DNA of 64,000 bases from Sellimonas catena (lineage in GTDB: Bacteria > Bacillota > Clostridia > Lachnospirales > Lachnospiraceae), in the NCBI RefSeq assembly GCF_045063725.1, contig NZ_CP173695.1; one strand, 5' to 3'. Below the pieces are notes generated by a model. That model was not told the origin of the DNA. It worked only from the letters and a program-made list of their open reading frames with translations, and made no database searches. The translations under genes and the position numbers were made by a program. Shown one piece after another: positions 55,014 to 64,000 of the stretch; position 1 is the first letter of the stretch, and each line of letters begins with the position of its first letter.

Positions 55014-55642
55014 ATGAAAAGTCAGTTGAACACAAATTTACTTGGCATAGGTGAAGCGCTTGAGGAACCTGTAGAAATTACAGGCGGACTTCTTCATAAA
55101 ATGTACAGGGTATGCACAGCGGATGGTGTATTTGCGGTAAAAGTTTTGAACAGTGAGATTATGAAACGGCCAGGTGTGCTTGAAAATACAATCCGTTCGG
55201 AAAAGATTGCCGCATTTTTCAGCAAAAAGATTCCGGCAGTGACAGCGTTGGAAGTGAATGGTGAAAAAGTCTGCACCATAGACGGTAAATTTTATATGGT
55301 ATTTCCGTGGGTGGAGGGAAATTCTGTATTTCCGCCTGAAATTCAGGAAAGGCATTGTGCGAAAATTGGTGAGATACTTGGGATCATGCATAAGCTTGCA
55401 GAGAATGCATGGCAAATAAAGGATACAGAAGAAATGATGCCAATGTATAAATGGGAGAGGTATCTGCCGGAGGATGTTCTGGAATGCTTGGATGGCTTGC
55501 ATACAATATAAAACGTGCACTTGGGATTGAAGTAGCAGATGACGCCGAAATTCTCCTTGGAAAGCAAGAAGTAGAAAAAGCAATCCGGGAGCTGAACGAA
55601 TATCAGGAGAAAATCAGGCTGATTCAGAAATGGATGGAATAG
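55014..55642 (+). pseudogene. Aminoglycoside phosphotransferase-like gene with internal deletion
   Basis: The first 165 codons (MKSQLNTNLLGIGEALEEPV, HKMYRVCTADGVFAVKVLNS) are the N-lobe of a kinase of the APH family, with the ATP-binding lysine in FAVKVLN. That frame ends at 55511. A second frame, from about 55480, continues with GWLAYNIKRALGIEVADDAE and EILLGKQEVEKAIRELNEYQ to 55642, which is the usual C-terminus. The part in between, including the catalytic HxD and DxD motifs, is missing. This is an internal deletion of roughly 350 bp, so the protein is inactive. Confidence 0.75.
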
Positions 55643-55669
55643 CGCTGTGTAGGATATTTTTTCTTTTCC

Positions 55670-55698
55670 TTGTGAATCTGTAGATGACAGTTTATAAT
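55670..55698 (+). promoter_or_regulatory. Promoter of the jetABCD operon
   Basis: TTGTGA (55670-55675) and a perfect TATAAT (55693-55698), 17 nt apart, 33 nt before the jetA ATG. An in-frame ATG upstream at 55684 lies inside the promoter and cannot be the start. Confidence 0.7.
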
Positions 55699-55731
55699 AA
55701 TTCCAGAGTCTGTTTTAGGAGGACGCTGGAA

Positions 55732-57219
55732 ATGTACGTGACAGATAAACTTACGAAGCCGTTAACAGAAGTAAAATATTTAAATGCGGATAATGTGGAC
55801 CGGTATCGGTGCATTATGCGTATTTTTTTTGATAATTATGAAAAGTTAAAATATTGGATGTATCAGGAGGAAGTTTATGACGAATTAAAACAGGATCCAT
55901 ATTTTGCTGATTATAAGATGGAGCAGTGTCAGCAGGATTTAAATGCGTTGACTGCCTGGAAAAATCTGACTGCGGATCAGGATACGCGGAAAGTCACATC
56001 GTTGGAGGAGTTCAGTAACCGCAGGTTCCGGTATCAGATGTCAGAATACAGTGTGGAGATTGAGAGACTGGTTCTCAGACTGGAAAATTTGTTTATTGAG
56101 GGAGCATCATTGGAACCGACGCTTTTGGAACGGATCCGGATCAATGTAGGGAGATTTCCGCAGATGGTATCGGAACCATTAGATGCAGTTTACACGTGGT
56201 GGACAGATCTCAATAATGATTTCATCCGGCTGAATCAGAATTACCAGGATTATATCCGGGACCTGAACAGCGTAAGAGCGGAAGAGATGATGAGGACACG
56301 GGCATTTCTTGGATTCAAAGACCGGTTGATTGAATATCTGCGGAATTTTATCAAAGGACTGCAGAGAAATGTGGGAATCATTGAGGAAGAAATCCGGGGA
56401 CTTCCGGAAGAAACGAAAGAGACTGTCTTGAATAAGGTAGTACAGTATTCGATGTCAATACCAAGAATGGATGTGGAAATGTCAGAGACGTTGATTGCTG
56501 ATAATATTTACGGCAGATTTCAAAGTATCTATGACTGGTTTGTTCCGGAGAATGGTCAGGAGAATGAGGCGGGAAAACTGTTTGATGCTACGAACGAAAT
56601 TATTCGAAAGATCACACGGTACGCGGCACAGATCAGTGAGAGGAATGCTCTTGGAGCAAACCGCAAGGAAGAATATAAAAAGGCGGCATCTATCTTTATG
56701 GCCTGTGAGGACGTGCGACAGGCGCATAAGATGGCGGCAATGATTTTCGGATTGGAGAAACCATTCCATTTGAATGTAAAAAAAGAACGTGAGACAGACA
56801 GCATGAATACGACCGTGTATGAGGAAACACCGGAGGAAATTGTGCTGAAACCAAGAATCCGTGCATATAGGGAAAAGAGCACGAGAAGCGGTCTTCGTGA
56901 TCATGGGGCAGAGAAAGCCAGAGTACGTGAGCAGATGCTAAAACAGATCAAAGATGACCGTGAAAAGGCAGAAAAACTAATACAAAACGGGAGAATCGAG
57001 TTTTCCAATCTGCCTGTGATCGAACCAAGGGTCCGAGAGATTCTGCTTCGGTGGCTGTCAGATGCAATGGAAGATGCAGAGTATTCCGCCCGCACCGATG
57101 ACGGAAGAAAGTTTGTGCTCGATATGACACGTGCGTCGGAGAAGTGCGTGGTTCACTGTGAAGATGGAAATTTTACAATGCCAAAAATCAGTATTGTATT
57201 TCAAGAGGATGAAGAATGA
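55732..57219 (+). CDS. jetA: Wadjet type I protein JetA (DUF2397 family)
   Basis: The protein has 495 residues, mostly helical. It starts MYVTDKLTKPLTEVKYLNADNVDRYRCIMRIFFDNYEKLKYWMYQE, the TIGR02677/DUF2397 opening, and continues with long charged helices. In Wadjet, JetA is the kleisin-like part of an SMC complex that holds DNA while the complex extrudes plasmid loops. The ATG at 55732 has AGGAGG 9 nt upstream. Its stop overlaps the jetB start (ATGA). First gene of a complete four-gene operon. Confidence 0.9.
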   Translation: MYVTDKLTKPLTEVKYLNADNVDRYRCIMRIFFDNYEKLKYWMYQEEVYDELKQDPYFADYKMEQCQQDLNALTAWKNLTADQDTRKVTSLEEFSNRRFRYQMSEYSVEIERLVLRLENLFIEGASLEPTLLERIRINVGRFPQMVSEPLDAVYTWWTDLNNDFIRLNQNYQDYIRDLNSVRAEEMMRTRAFLGFKDRLIEYLRNFIKGLQRNVGIIEEEIRGLPEETKETVLNKVVQYSMSIPRMDVEMSETLIADNIYGRFQSIYDWFVPENGQENEAGKLFDATNEIIRKITRYAAQISERNALGANRKEEYKKAASIFMACEDVRQAHKMAAMIFGLEKPFHLNVKKERETDSMNTTVYEETPEEIVLKPRIRAYREKSTRSGLRDHGAEKARVREQMLKQIKDDREKAEKLIQNGRIEFSNLPVIEPRVREILLRWLSDAMEDAEYSARTDDGRKFVLDMTRASEKCVVHCEDGNFTMPKISIVFQEDEE

Positions 57220-58364
57220 GAGAAGAACTTGAAATTTTAATGAACAGAAGATGGGTATTAAAGTCAGAAGAAAAAGAATTATATTACAGATTGAGAGATG
57301 CGGCCGGTGAAATACGGAAGTTTGCGACAGAAAAAATGGGCTGCCAGATCATTGCCAATTCGCTGCTGATCAAAATGGAAAAGATTCCGGCAGTACCGGA
57401 AGAATGGATGGGAATCCGCGAGTTTACATCCAGAGAGGAATATGCCTTTCTTTGTGTACTGTTGATGTTTCTGGAGGATAAAGATACAGAATATCAGTTT
57501 ACGATTTCTATGCTGACGGATTATATTTCCGCTAATATGCCGGCAGAAAAGGTGGATTGGACAATCTACACGCACAGGCGGAGGCTGGTGAAGGTGATGC
57601 GTTATGCAAAGACGCAGGGGATTATTCAGGTAACAGACGGGAATGATGAAAATTTTATGGAAGATCAAAATGGGCAGGTCCTTTATGAAAATACAGGAGC
57701 GTCCAGGTATTTTATGAAAAATTTCTCTACAGATATTATGTCTTATTCTGAACCGGAGGATTTTTTGGAAAGCGAGTGGTTTGGCGTGGATGAAGACCGG
57801 GGAATTGCCAGGAGACACCGTGTCTATAAGCGTCTTTTGTTTTCACCCGGAATGTACAGAAGCGAGGGAACAGCGGAGGATTTCGAATATCTGAAATATT
57901 ATGGAAGACGTCTGGCAGAAGATTTGAATGAACATCTGGACTGTGATCTGCATATTCACAGAGGCAGCGCTTATGCCCTTCCGCAGGAAGGAAGCAGGCT
58001 TGGAATACAATTTCCGGGAAATAATGCAGTATCAGACATGATTCTGCTTGTGTGCCGGGAAGTAAGGCGGAAAGTTGAAGAAGGAATCTGGAAAGCAGAG
58101 ACAGATGAGATGATCCTGGTAGATCAGATGGAATTTGAGAGACTTCTAAAAGAAGTGAAGAGAACGTATGGAAATGGATTTACCAAGCAGTTTCGGGAAA
58201 TGCAGGAAGGAGAATATGTAGAAACCATGATGGAAGAAATGCGGATCTGGAGTTTTATCCGGGTAATGGAGAAGGATCACATGGTTGGCATCTATCCGGC
58301 AGCAGGAAAAATACAGGGAAGATACCCGGCAGATTACGCAGGAGGAGATAGAGATGAACAGTAG
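57216..58364 (+). CDS. jetB: Wadjet type I protein JetB (DUF2398 family)
   Basis: This 382-residue protein fits the TIGR02678/DUF2398 family. It begins MREELEILMNRRWVLKSEEKELYYRLRDA and has a winged-helix-like region around ANMPAEKVDWTIYTHRRRLVKVMRY (about 110-130). SWFGVDEDRGIARRHRVYKRLLFSP follows. JetB is the KITE-type partner that binds JetA in the complex. It overlaps jetA (ATGA) and jetC (11 nt), so all subunits are translationally coupled. Confidence 0.88.
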   Translation: MREELEILMNRRWVLKSEEKELYYRLRDAAGEIRKFATEKMGCQIIANSLLIKMEKIPAVPEEWMGIREFTSREEYAFLCVLLMFLEDKDTEYQFTISMLTDYISANMPAEKVDWTIYTHRRRLVKVMRYAKTQGIIQVTDGNDENFMEDQNGQVLYENTGASRYFMKNFSTDIMSYSEPEDFLESEWFGVDEDRGIARRHRVYKRLLFSPGMYRSEGTAEDFEYLKYYGRRLAEDLNEHLDCDLHIHRGSAYALPQEGSRLGIQFPGNNAVSDMILLVCREVRRKVEEGIWKAETDEMILVDQMEFERLLKEVKRTYGNGFTKQFREMQEGEYVETMMEEMRIWSFIRVMEKDHMVGIYPAAGKIQGRYPADYAGGDRDEQ

Positions 58365-61300
58365 ATGGCAGGCGAACAAGATCGGTTTGATCAATTTCTG
58401 GTACTATGATGAGCAGGAGTTTTCTTTTGCGAAAGGGAGAATGCTTCTCAGGGGTTCCAATGGTTCGGGGAAGTCAGTAACAATGCAGAGTGTGATTCCT
58501 CTTCTTCTGGACGGAAATATGAATCCGGAACGTCTGGATCCTTTTGGATCGAGAGATCGTAAGATGAGCAGTTACCTTCTGGAAGACGGAGATGAGAGAG
58601 AAGAGAGGACAGGATACCTCTATCTGGAGTTTAAACGATGTGACAGCGAGAACTATCTGACGATCGGGATGGGGATTCGTGCCAGAAAAGGAAAGCCGCT
58701 GGATAAATGGTATTTTGCCATCACAGACGGAAGAAGAATCGGAAAGGATTTCTGGCTTTATAAAGAGCTGGATGAGAAGATCACTCTTTCCAAAAGAGAA
58801 CTGGAAAACCGGATTGGAGACGGGGGCCGGGTTATAGAACGGCAGGCAGAGTATATGGAATATGTCAATCGTCAGATTTTTGGCTTTGAGAATGTGGAAG
58901 AATACAAAGAGATGATCGATCTCTTGATTCAGCTGCGTACGCCGAAACTGTCAAAAGATTTTAAACCGTCAATTATCAATGAAATTTTGAGCGATTCCCT
59001 GCAGCCGTTGTCAGACGAAGATCTTCTGCCGATGTCGGAAGCAATTGAAAATATGGACACCATGAACATGAATCTGAAAGCGCGCCGGGAAGGGAAACAG
59101 GCTGCGGAAAAGATCAACAGGGTATTTGAGAAGTATAATCGACTGGTACTTTATGAGAAAGTCCAGAATTACTGCGAAGCAAAGAAACGGCTCAATGACA
59201 CAAAAAGAGAGCAGGAAGAAGATGAGCAGCTGCTTCAGAAACATCAGGAACGGGTGCAGGAACTCATCGCTGAACAAGAAAAGCTGGATGCCGGACGGGA
59301 GACGATGGAAAAAGAAAGAGATTCTCTGAAGAAAAGTGACGCTGTCGGTTTAAAAGAACGGGAAGTGGAATTGGGAAAGAGGATTTCTGATCAGGAAATT
59401 CAGCTTCAAAAAAAGAAAGGGCAGCTTGCGGACAAGCAGGACACATATATTGAGACAGAGAAGAAAAAGAAGCAGGAAGAAGATAAGGCATTTGAAAAGA
59501 GAAGTGAGATTGGGCATCTTTTAGAAGAGATGGATGAGGATGCCGGGGACATGGCTTTTGAGGAGCATACCTTTTTCGCAGATGAATTATTGCATAATAT
59601 AGAAGAACCATATGGATTTGAAAGTCATCAAAACCAGATGGAAATTGTACAGGAACGTATTGGAGAAGGCCTGAAAATTTTACAGGCGGCAGATGGAAAA
59701 GAGCGCCGTCTGGAGGAACTGCGTCTGCAGAGGGAACGGCACCAGAGGGAAGAAGATTTGTCAGCAAGGAAGGTGCAGGAGCAGGAGAATCTGCTGATTC
59801 AGGCACAAAACGAATGGAAAGAGATGTTGTACAGATGGGCAGGCAGCAATGAGGAACTGCACATTCCATCGGATACGTTAAAAGGGATGTCCGGATTCGC
59901 AGAGCATTATGGCGATCATTCGGATTTTGCAGAAGTTCGGACGCAGGCGGCAGATATCTGGATGAGAAAAAGAGATGAACTTGACCGGCAGAGCCGGGAA
60001 CGAAAAGTGAGAATTCAGGATCTGACACAGGAGTACGAAAAGACAAAAAAAGAACTCGCTGACTGGCAGAACAGGAAAGAGCCGGAACCGGACAGGAGCG
60101 AAGAGGTTCTGGAAAACCGCCGGGTGCTTCGGGAAAAGCAGATCCCATACCAGGAATTTTATAAAGTCATTGAATTTGGGCAGAACCTGAGTAAAGAAGA
60201 ATGTGACCGGCTGGAAGAAGCGTTGGCTTATATGGGGATTCTGGATGCACTTGTGATTGATGAATCATATAAGGATCAGGTGCTGCATCTGGATACAACA
60301 GGATGTGACAGGTATCTGTTTGTACAGAACGGGCATGTTGAGAACAGTCTGCTCTCCGTGCTGGATTTAAACGATACGGTGAATAATCTTTTCTTTAATC
60401 AGACAATCACGAATATTCTGGGACGAATTGCTTATGGAGAAGATATGCAGGAAAGTACGATCGTAACGAAAGAAGGAATTTACCAGATTGGTGTGCTGAC
60501 GGGAACTGTGACAGGGAATTATGAAGCGGGATTTCTCGGAACACAGGCCAGAGAGAGAAACCGTCAGGAAAAAATCCGGCTGTGCGGAGAATATATGAAT
60601 GTGCTAGAGGAAGAGATGACCTGTCTGGAACAAGAAACCGGGGTTTTGAGTAAAAGAATGGAGATTCTGGAAAGTGAATATCAGGCACTTCCGGGAGATC
60701 AGGATCTTAGGACTGCCTGGAAAATGCTTACAGAGGCAGAAGAAAGGGAGCAGAAACTGCGGGAAGAGGGCAGAAGACTGGAAGGCGAGATTGGAACAGC
60801 AGCCGCAGAACTGAGAGAATTGAAAACAAAAGCCGGAGAGATTGCGGATAAACTGTATCTGTCATGCCGGCTTGATATCTTTCAGAAGGCGGATGGAGCT
60901 TCCAGAACATATGAAAAAGCGTTCTATCAATTAAAAGCCGGCCATGAAGTATATATCCAGATGATCCGTTACCAAAAAGAACTGGAGGAACAGCTGGAAG
61001 GGCTGGATTTTGACATGGATCAGATCCGGTATGACATCGGGATCTTAGAAAGACAGATGAATAAAGATAAGGTGGAATACGATTCGGTCAGAGAGCAGTT
61101 GAAGTTGACAGATTATGAGAAAATCAAAAAACGTCTGGATACCTGCATTGAATGGCTGAATGCTTATCCGAAGAGACTGCAGGAGTGTGTGGAAGAAAAG
61201 GCGCAGAAAGAAGAACAGATTCGGGGAATCCGGGAGCAGATAGAGAAATTGAAGGACAAAAAACTGGAATTGGAGGACAAAGAGGAATATTTGAAGCGTT

Positions 61301-62445
61301 GCTTCCGGGAGGAACTGGCTCTTGAATATGCAGGATTTTCGCCAGAATTTGAGGAAAAACCGGAAGAAGTCAGAAGAGCATTGAGCGTAGAATGTCAAAA
61401 AATGGATCGAAACAGTATTATTCAGGATTTGAATCAGGTTTATTTTGAAAACCGGGGCGTCTTAAATGACTATCAGCCGATGCAGAAAGAACTGTTTGGA
61501 GACGGGGAGATCAGAGAAGGACTGCCATCTCCGAAGAGAATTGATATGACGGCAAGATATCAGGAATCCGTCATTCCGTTTGGAAAACTGCTCGGATATC
61601 TGGAGGAGGAAATTCAAGATCTGACAGAATTGATCCGGGAAGGAGACAGAGAGCTTTTTGAAGATATTCTGGCAAATACGGTGAGCCGGAAAATCCGCGG
61701 AAAAATTAACAGTTCTATTTCCTGGGTGGAAAACATGAATCAGCTCATGGGAGCGATGAATACGTCAAGTGGACTTAAACTCAGTCTTCGCTGGAGAAGC
61801 CGGACGGCGGAAACAGAGGGACAGCTGGATACGAAAGAACTGGTCGATCTTTTGAAAAAAGACTACCGGCTGATGCGGGAAGAGGAGGCAGAACGCCTTT
61901 CCATGCACTTCCGTTCAAAAGTAGAGGAAGCGCGGAAAAATGCAAGAGACAGTGGCGGAATGGTTTCGTTCTATCAGGTAATGAAGGAGACGCTGGATTA
62001 CCGGAAATGGTTTGAATTCCAGCTGTTTTTCCAAAAAGGCGGCGAAAAGGTCAAAGAGCTGACGAACAGTATGTTTGGTACGTTCAGCGGCGGTGAAAAG
62101 GCGATGGCAATGTATGTGCCTCTGTTTTCGGCTGTAGTAGCAAAATATGAAGGCGGAAGGGAAGACGCTCCAAGGCTGATTTCTCTCGATGAAGCATTTG
62201 CAGGTGTGGATAACAGAAATATCAGAGATATGTTCCGGCTGATGACGGAATTCCGGTTTGATTTTTTGATTAATTCACAGGTACTTTGGGGAGACTGCGA
62301 CACACTGGACGCTCTTGCGATTTATCAGCTGATCCGTCCGGAAAACGCAAAGTTTGTGACAGTAATGCCGTATCTTTGGAACGGAAAGACAAAGGAATTA
62401 ATGGAAGATGAAAATGAGATGGAAAAGCGGGCTGCCAGAGCTTGA
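58354..62445 (+). CDS. jetC: Wadjet type I SMC-like ATPase JetC
   Basis: This 1,363-residue SMC/Rad50-type motor has Walker A GSNGSGKS (34-41) in the N-terminal head. Two coiled-coil arms follow (about 300-560 and 790-1060, long runs of E/K/Q) around a hinge. The signature FSGGEK lies at about 1243 and the Walker B RLISLDEAFAGVD at about 1275-1285. It is the JetC family (TIGR02680). ATP-driven loop extrusion by JetABC lets the complex recognise small circles. I start it at 58354: ATG after AGGAGG, matching MNSRWQANKIGLINFW; the frame is open 23 codons earlier inside jetB. All ATPase motifs are intact. Confidence 0.93.
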   Translation: MNSRWQANKIGLINFWYYDEQEFSFAKGRMLLRGSNGSGKSVTMQSVIPLLLDGNMNPERLDPFGSRDRKMSSYLLEDGDEREERTGYLYLEFKRCDSENYLTIGMGIRARKGKPLDKWYFAITDGRRIGKDFWLYKELDEKITLSKRELENRIGDGGRVIERQAEYMEYVNRQIFGFENVEEYKEMIDLLIQLRTPKLSKDFKPSIINEILSDSLQPLSDEDLLPMSEAIENMDTMNMNLKARREGKQAAEKINRVFEKYNRLVLYEKVQNYCEAKKRLNDTKREQEEDEQLLQKHQERVQELIAEQEKLDAGRETMEKERDSLKKSDAVGLKEREVELGKRISDQEIQLQKKKGQLADKQDTYIETEKKKKQEEDKAFEKRSEIGHLLEEMDEDAGDMAFEEHTFFADELLHNIEEPYGFESHQNQMEIVQERIGEGLKILQAADGKERRLEELRLQRERHQREEDLSARKVQEQENLLIQAQNEWKEMLYRWAGSNEELHIPSDTLKGMSGFAEHYGDHSDFAEVRTQAADIWMRKRDELDRQSRERKVRIQDLTQEYEKTKKELADWQNRKEPEPDRSEEVLENRRVLREKQIPYQEFYKVIEFGQNLSKEECDRLEEALAYMGILDALVIDESYKDQVLHLDTTGCDRYLFVQNGHVENSLLSVLDLNDTVNNLFFNQTITNILGRIAYGEDMQESTIVTKEGIYQIGVLTGTVTGNYEAGFLGTQARERNRQEKIRLCGEYMNVLEEEMTCLEQETGVLSKRMEILESEYQALPGDQDLRTAWKMLTEAEEREQKLREEGRRLEGEIGTAAAELRELKTKAGEIADKLYLSCRLDIFQKADGASRTYEKAFYQLKAGHEVYIQMIRYQKELEEQLEGLDFDMDQIRYDIGILERQMNKDKVEYDSVREQLKLTDYEKIKKRLDTCIEWLNAYPKRLQECVEEKAQKEEQIRGIREQIEKLKDKKLELEDKEEYLKRCFREELALEYAGFSPEFEEKPEEVRRALSVECQKMDRNSIIQDLNQVYFENRGVLNDYQPMQKELFGDGEIREGLPSPKRIDMTARYQESVIPFGKLLGYLEEEIQDLTELIREGDRELFEDILANTVSRKIRGKINSSISWVENMNQLMGAMNTSSGLKLSLRWRSRTAETEGQLDTKELVDLLKKDYRLMREEEAERLSMHFRSKVEEARKNARDSGGMVSFYQVMKETLDYRKWFEFQLFFQKGGEKVKELTNSMFGTFSGGEKAMAMYVPLFSAVVAKYEGGREDAPRLISLDEAFAGVDNRNIRDMFRLMTEFRFDFLINSQVLWGDCDTLDALAIYQLIRPENAKFVTVMPYLWNGKTKELMEDENEMEKRAARA

Positions 62446-63793
62446 AAAAGAATGCCTAACCTATCTGAAAGGACAGGAAGTATTTGCCAGACTGCTGAAA
62501 GGATTCTGGAAGAAATATGAATCATACGGGATGTTTACAGGTACAGTAGAATTACGGAATCTGACAGAAGATGAGAGAGAGGAACTGGAAGGATTTTTTG
62601 GAAAAAATTTTCATGGAAAAAAGAGTGTTTCTGTCTCTGCGGCAAAATTCAGAAATGCCTGGGAAAACAGCCGGTTTAGTGAAATTTCACCGGAGAAAGT
62701 TCTGGAAATCTATTTCGATAAAAAGCCGGAGGCAAAAAGCGAAGAAAAAAGATTATATGAACAGATGTGGAAAAGGATCCTGAAACAGGCAGGGAAAGAA
62801 GCGGAAGGAACACCTGCGGCCGGCTGGATTAAGAATCTTGAGGATGTGTTGGAAAAAGGCGTCAGTTCTGATGTTTCTGCCTGTGTGAAGGAGATATACC
62901 GCTATTTGAAAAAACGCTGTGGCGAGTCAAAAAGCAGTGAACATGAGATCCGAAAACAGGTTTCCATGGTTGTCCGGATGATCAATGCGCTCCCATACTG
63001 GAAAGGAAACGTGGAATATCAGGCTGTATTTGCGGCAAAGGTAACAGGAAATCCGCACGCATTTGACCGGGGAGAACAGGACAGTGCGCTTCTTACACTC
63101 ATTTTGAACTGGTTTGCCAGGCAGAATCAGAATGGACAAAACAACAAGGAAGAGTCCTGTCAGCCGAATCATAACATCTTTCCGGCACTTCACACGCAGA
63201 AACTGTATCTTCAGGCAGGAATCTTAAAAGATGATGTATCGAATTACACTACTGTTTTTGGAATTCGTGCGTGGAAAGAGAATGGAAAACTGCATCAGGG
63301 AATATGCGGATATTTAGAAGAAGAGGAGGCCGTGCAGGTTTCACTTGCTTCTATAGCAAAGTGGGGACGGGTGGAATGCAGGGAGCATGAATTATTTCTT
63401 GTGGAGAATCCATCGGTATTTTCTGTCCTTTGCGGGAAATGGAAAGGAAAACGATCCTGTATGTGTATGAACGGACAGCCAAGACTCAGTTCTCTTCTTC
63501 TGCTGGATCTGCTTGCAGGGAGCGGAGTCAGGATTTACTATGCCGGAGACTTTGACCCGGAGGGGCTTTTAATTGCACAAAAACTGAAACAGTATTACCG
63601 GGGAGATTTCATTTTCTGGCATATGACACGTCAGGATTATGAGCAGGCGATGTCGAAAGAAACGATCTCCGAAAGGAGAATGAAAATGCTGGAGAAAATT
63701 ACGGAACCACGGCTGCTTCCGGCAGTGGAACGAATGAGAGAAGAAAAAAAGGCAGGATATCAGGAAAAACTGATTGGTTTGTACACAGATTAA
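62408..63793 (+). CDS. jetD: Wadjet type I nuclease JetD (Toprim, DUF2399)
   Basis: The protein has 461 residues. Its N-terminal arm domain (MKMRWKSGLPELEKECLTYL) is followed by a C-terminal Toprim domain. The Toprim glutamate is in LVENPSVFSVLCG (about 336) and the DxD in IYYAGDFDPEGLLIAQKL (381 and 383); these bind the catalytic metals. JetD cuts the trapped plasmid DNA. It overlaps jetC by 38 nt. The start at 62408 has AAAGGA about 10 nt upstream; the ATG at 62414 is possible. Intact motifs suggest the nuclease works. Confidence 0.9.
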   Translation: MKMRWKSGLPELEKECLTYLKGQEVFARLLKGFWKKYESYGMFTGTVELRNLTEDEREELEGFFGKNFHGKKSVSVSAAKFRNAWENSRFSEISPEKVLEIYFDKKPEAKSEEKRLYEQMWKRILKQAGKEAEGTPAAGWIKNLEDVLEKGVSSDVSACVKEIYRYLKKRCGESKSSEHEIRKQVSMVVRMINALPYWKGNVEYQAVFAAKVTGNPHAFDRGEQDSALLTLILNWFARQNQNGQNNKEESCQPNHNIFPALHTQKLYLQAGILKDDVSNYTTVFGIRAWKENGKLHQGICGYLEEEEAVQVSLASIAKWGRVECREHELFLVENPSVFSVLCGKWKGKRSCMCMNGQPRLSSLLLLDLLAGSGVRIYYAGDFDPEGLLIAQKLKQYYRGDFIFWHMTRQDYEQAMSKETISERRMKMLEKITEPRLLPAVERMREEKKAGYQEKLIGLYTD

Positions 63794-63798
63794 AGACA

Positions 63799-63842
63799 AT
63801 AAGGCGTCGGCGCAGAGTTCAGTCTCTGTTCCGGCGCCTTAT
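63799..63842. terminator. Hairpin after jetD (convergent genes)
   Basis: ATAAGGCG...CGCCTTAT with an inner GCAGAG/CTCTG stem lies 6 nt after the jetD stop. No strong T run is seen, but its position between convergent stops suggests a bidirectional terminator. Confidence 0.6.
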
Positions 63843-63889
63843 CTGATGCTGCCAGTTGCAGAATATTCGTACTGCAGCATACAGGTGTT

Positions 63890-64000
63890 TTATGCGGAGT
63901 AAATGCCCTGTACGGTGATCTGCCGGAAAAACCGGGAGAGTCCAAGGGTTACGGTTTCTTCCACACGCTGCGGGATCCGGCGGATCAGAATTTCCCCGAA
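63890..64000 (-). CDS. Unknown protein, C-terminal 36 residues
   Basis: On the minus strand a frame enters from the right edge and ends at TAA (63892-63890). The visible end is FGEILIRRIPQRVEETVTLG, then LSRFFRQITVQGIYSA. It is amphipathic and arginine-rich. I do not recognise it. It converges on jetD with a hairpin between them, which supports a real gene end rather than chance. Confidence 0.5.
   Translation of the reverse strand, partial: FGEILIRRIPQRVEETVTLGLSRFFRQITVQGIYSA

Overview
The window looks like the chromosome of a low-GC, Gram-positive gut clostridium, most likely a Lachnospiraceae member of the Mediterraneibacter/Coprococcus/Dorea type. The evidence is strong AGGAGG ribosome binding sites, sigma-A type promoters, L10-leader, glycine and preQ1 riboswitches, Firmicutes-style ribosomal and RNA polymerase genes, and a type I Wadjet operon. 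I saw no rRNA, tRNA or CRISPR array. All calls come from reading the sequence; no database search was run.

Layout. 1-5 kb: the 5' part of an M24 peptidase gene (minus), an unknown 212-residue protein, purC (minus), then a plus-strand group of a 33-residue peptide, a HIRAN protein and a WYL regulator. 4-6.3 kb: a minus-strand operon of nucleoside hydrolase, ECF S component and radical SAM protein behind a preQ1-I riboswitch. I read this as a queuosine/queuine salvage operon (QueK, ECF transporter, QueL). 6.4-16.5 kb: amino-acid and peptide use: glutamate dehydrogenase with a type Ic aminotransferase, a PEP-synthase-like ATP-grasp protein overlapping a LysR gene, an APC permease overlapping an M18 aminopeptidase, and IadA isoaspartyl dipeptidase. 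16.7-17.3 kb: an MFS pseudogene.

17.3-29.8 kb: L10 leader with rplJ-rplL, then an amidohydrolase, a YczE-like membrane protein and lactate dehydrogenase, then rpoB-rpoC. 29.9-32.8 kb: pepC, an HD-domain protein and an AEC transporter. 32.9-41.2 kb: a tandem glycine riboswitch and the operon glyA-gcvT-gcvH-gcvPA-gcvPB-lplA-lpd, in which gcvPA carries a one-base frameshift as written. 41.3-44.9 kb: a GNAT gene and a DUF6431/DDE/AAA-ATPase transposon lying directly upstream of the str operon (rpsL, rpsG, fusA, tuf; 44.9-49.6 kb).

49.6-64 kb is accessory: a TetR regulator divergent from a YhgE/Pip membrane protein, then a stretch of decayed genes (an MFS gene missing its 3' end, joined to a SEFIR/TIR-like gene, and an aminoglycoside-phosphotransferase-like gene missing its middle). 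It ends in a complete, promoter-driven type I Wadjet anti-plasmid operon, jetABCD (55.7-63.8 kb), and the tail of an unknown minus-strand gene.

The points most worth a second look are the riboswitch-controlled queuosine salvage operon, the gcvPA frameshift, the nested RNA structure between rpsL and rpsG, the DUF6431 transposon, and the Wadjet/SEFIR region.
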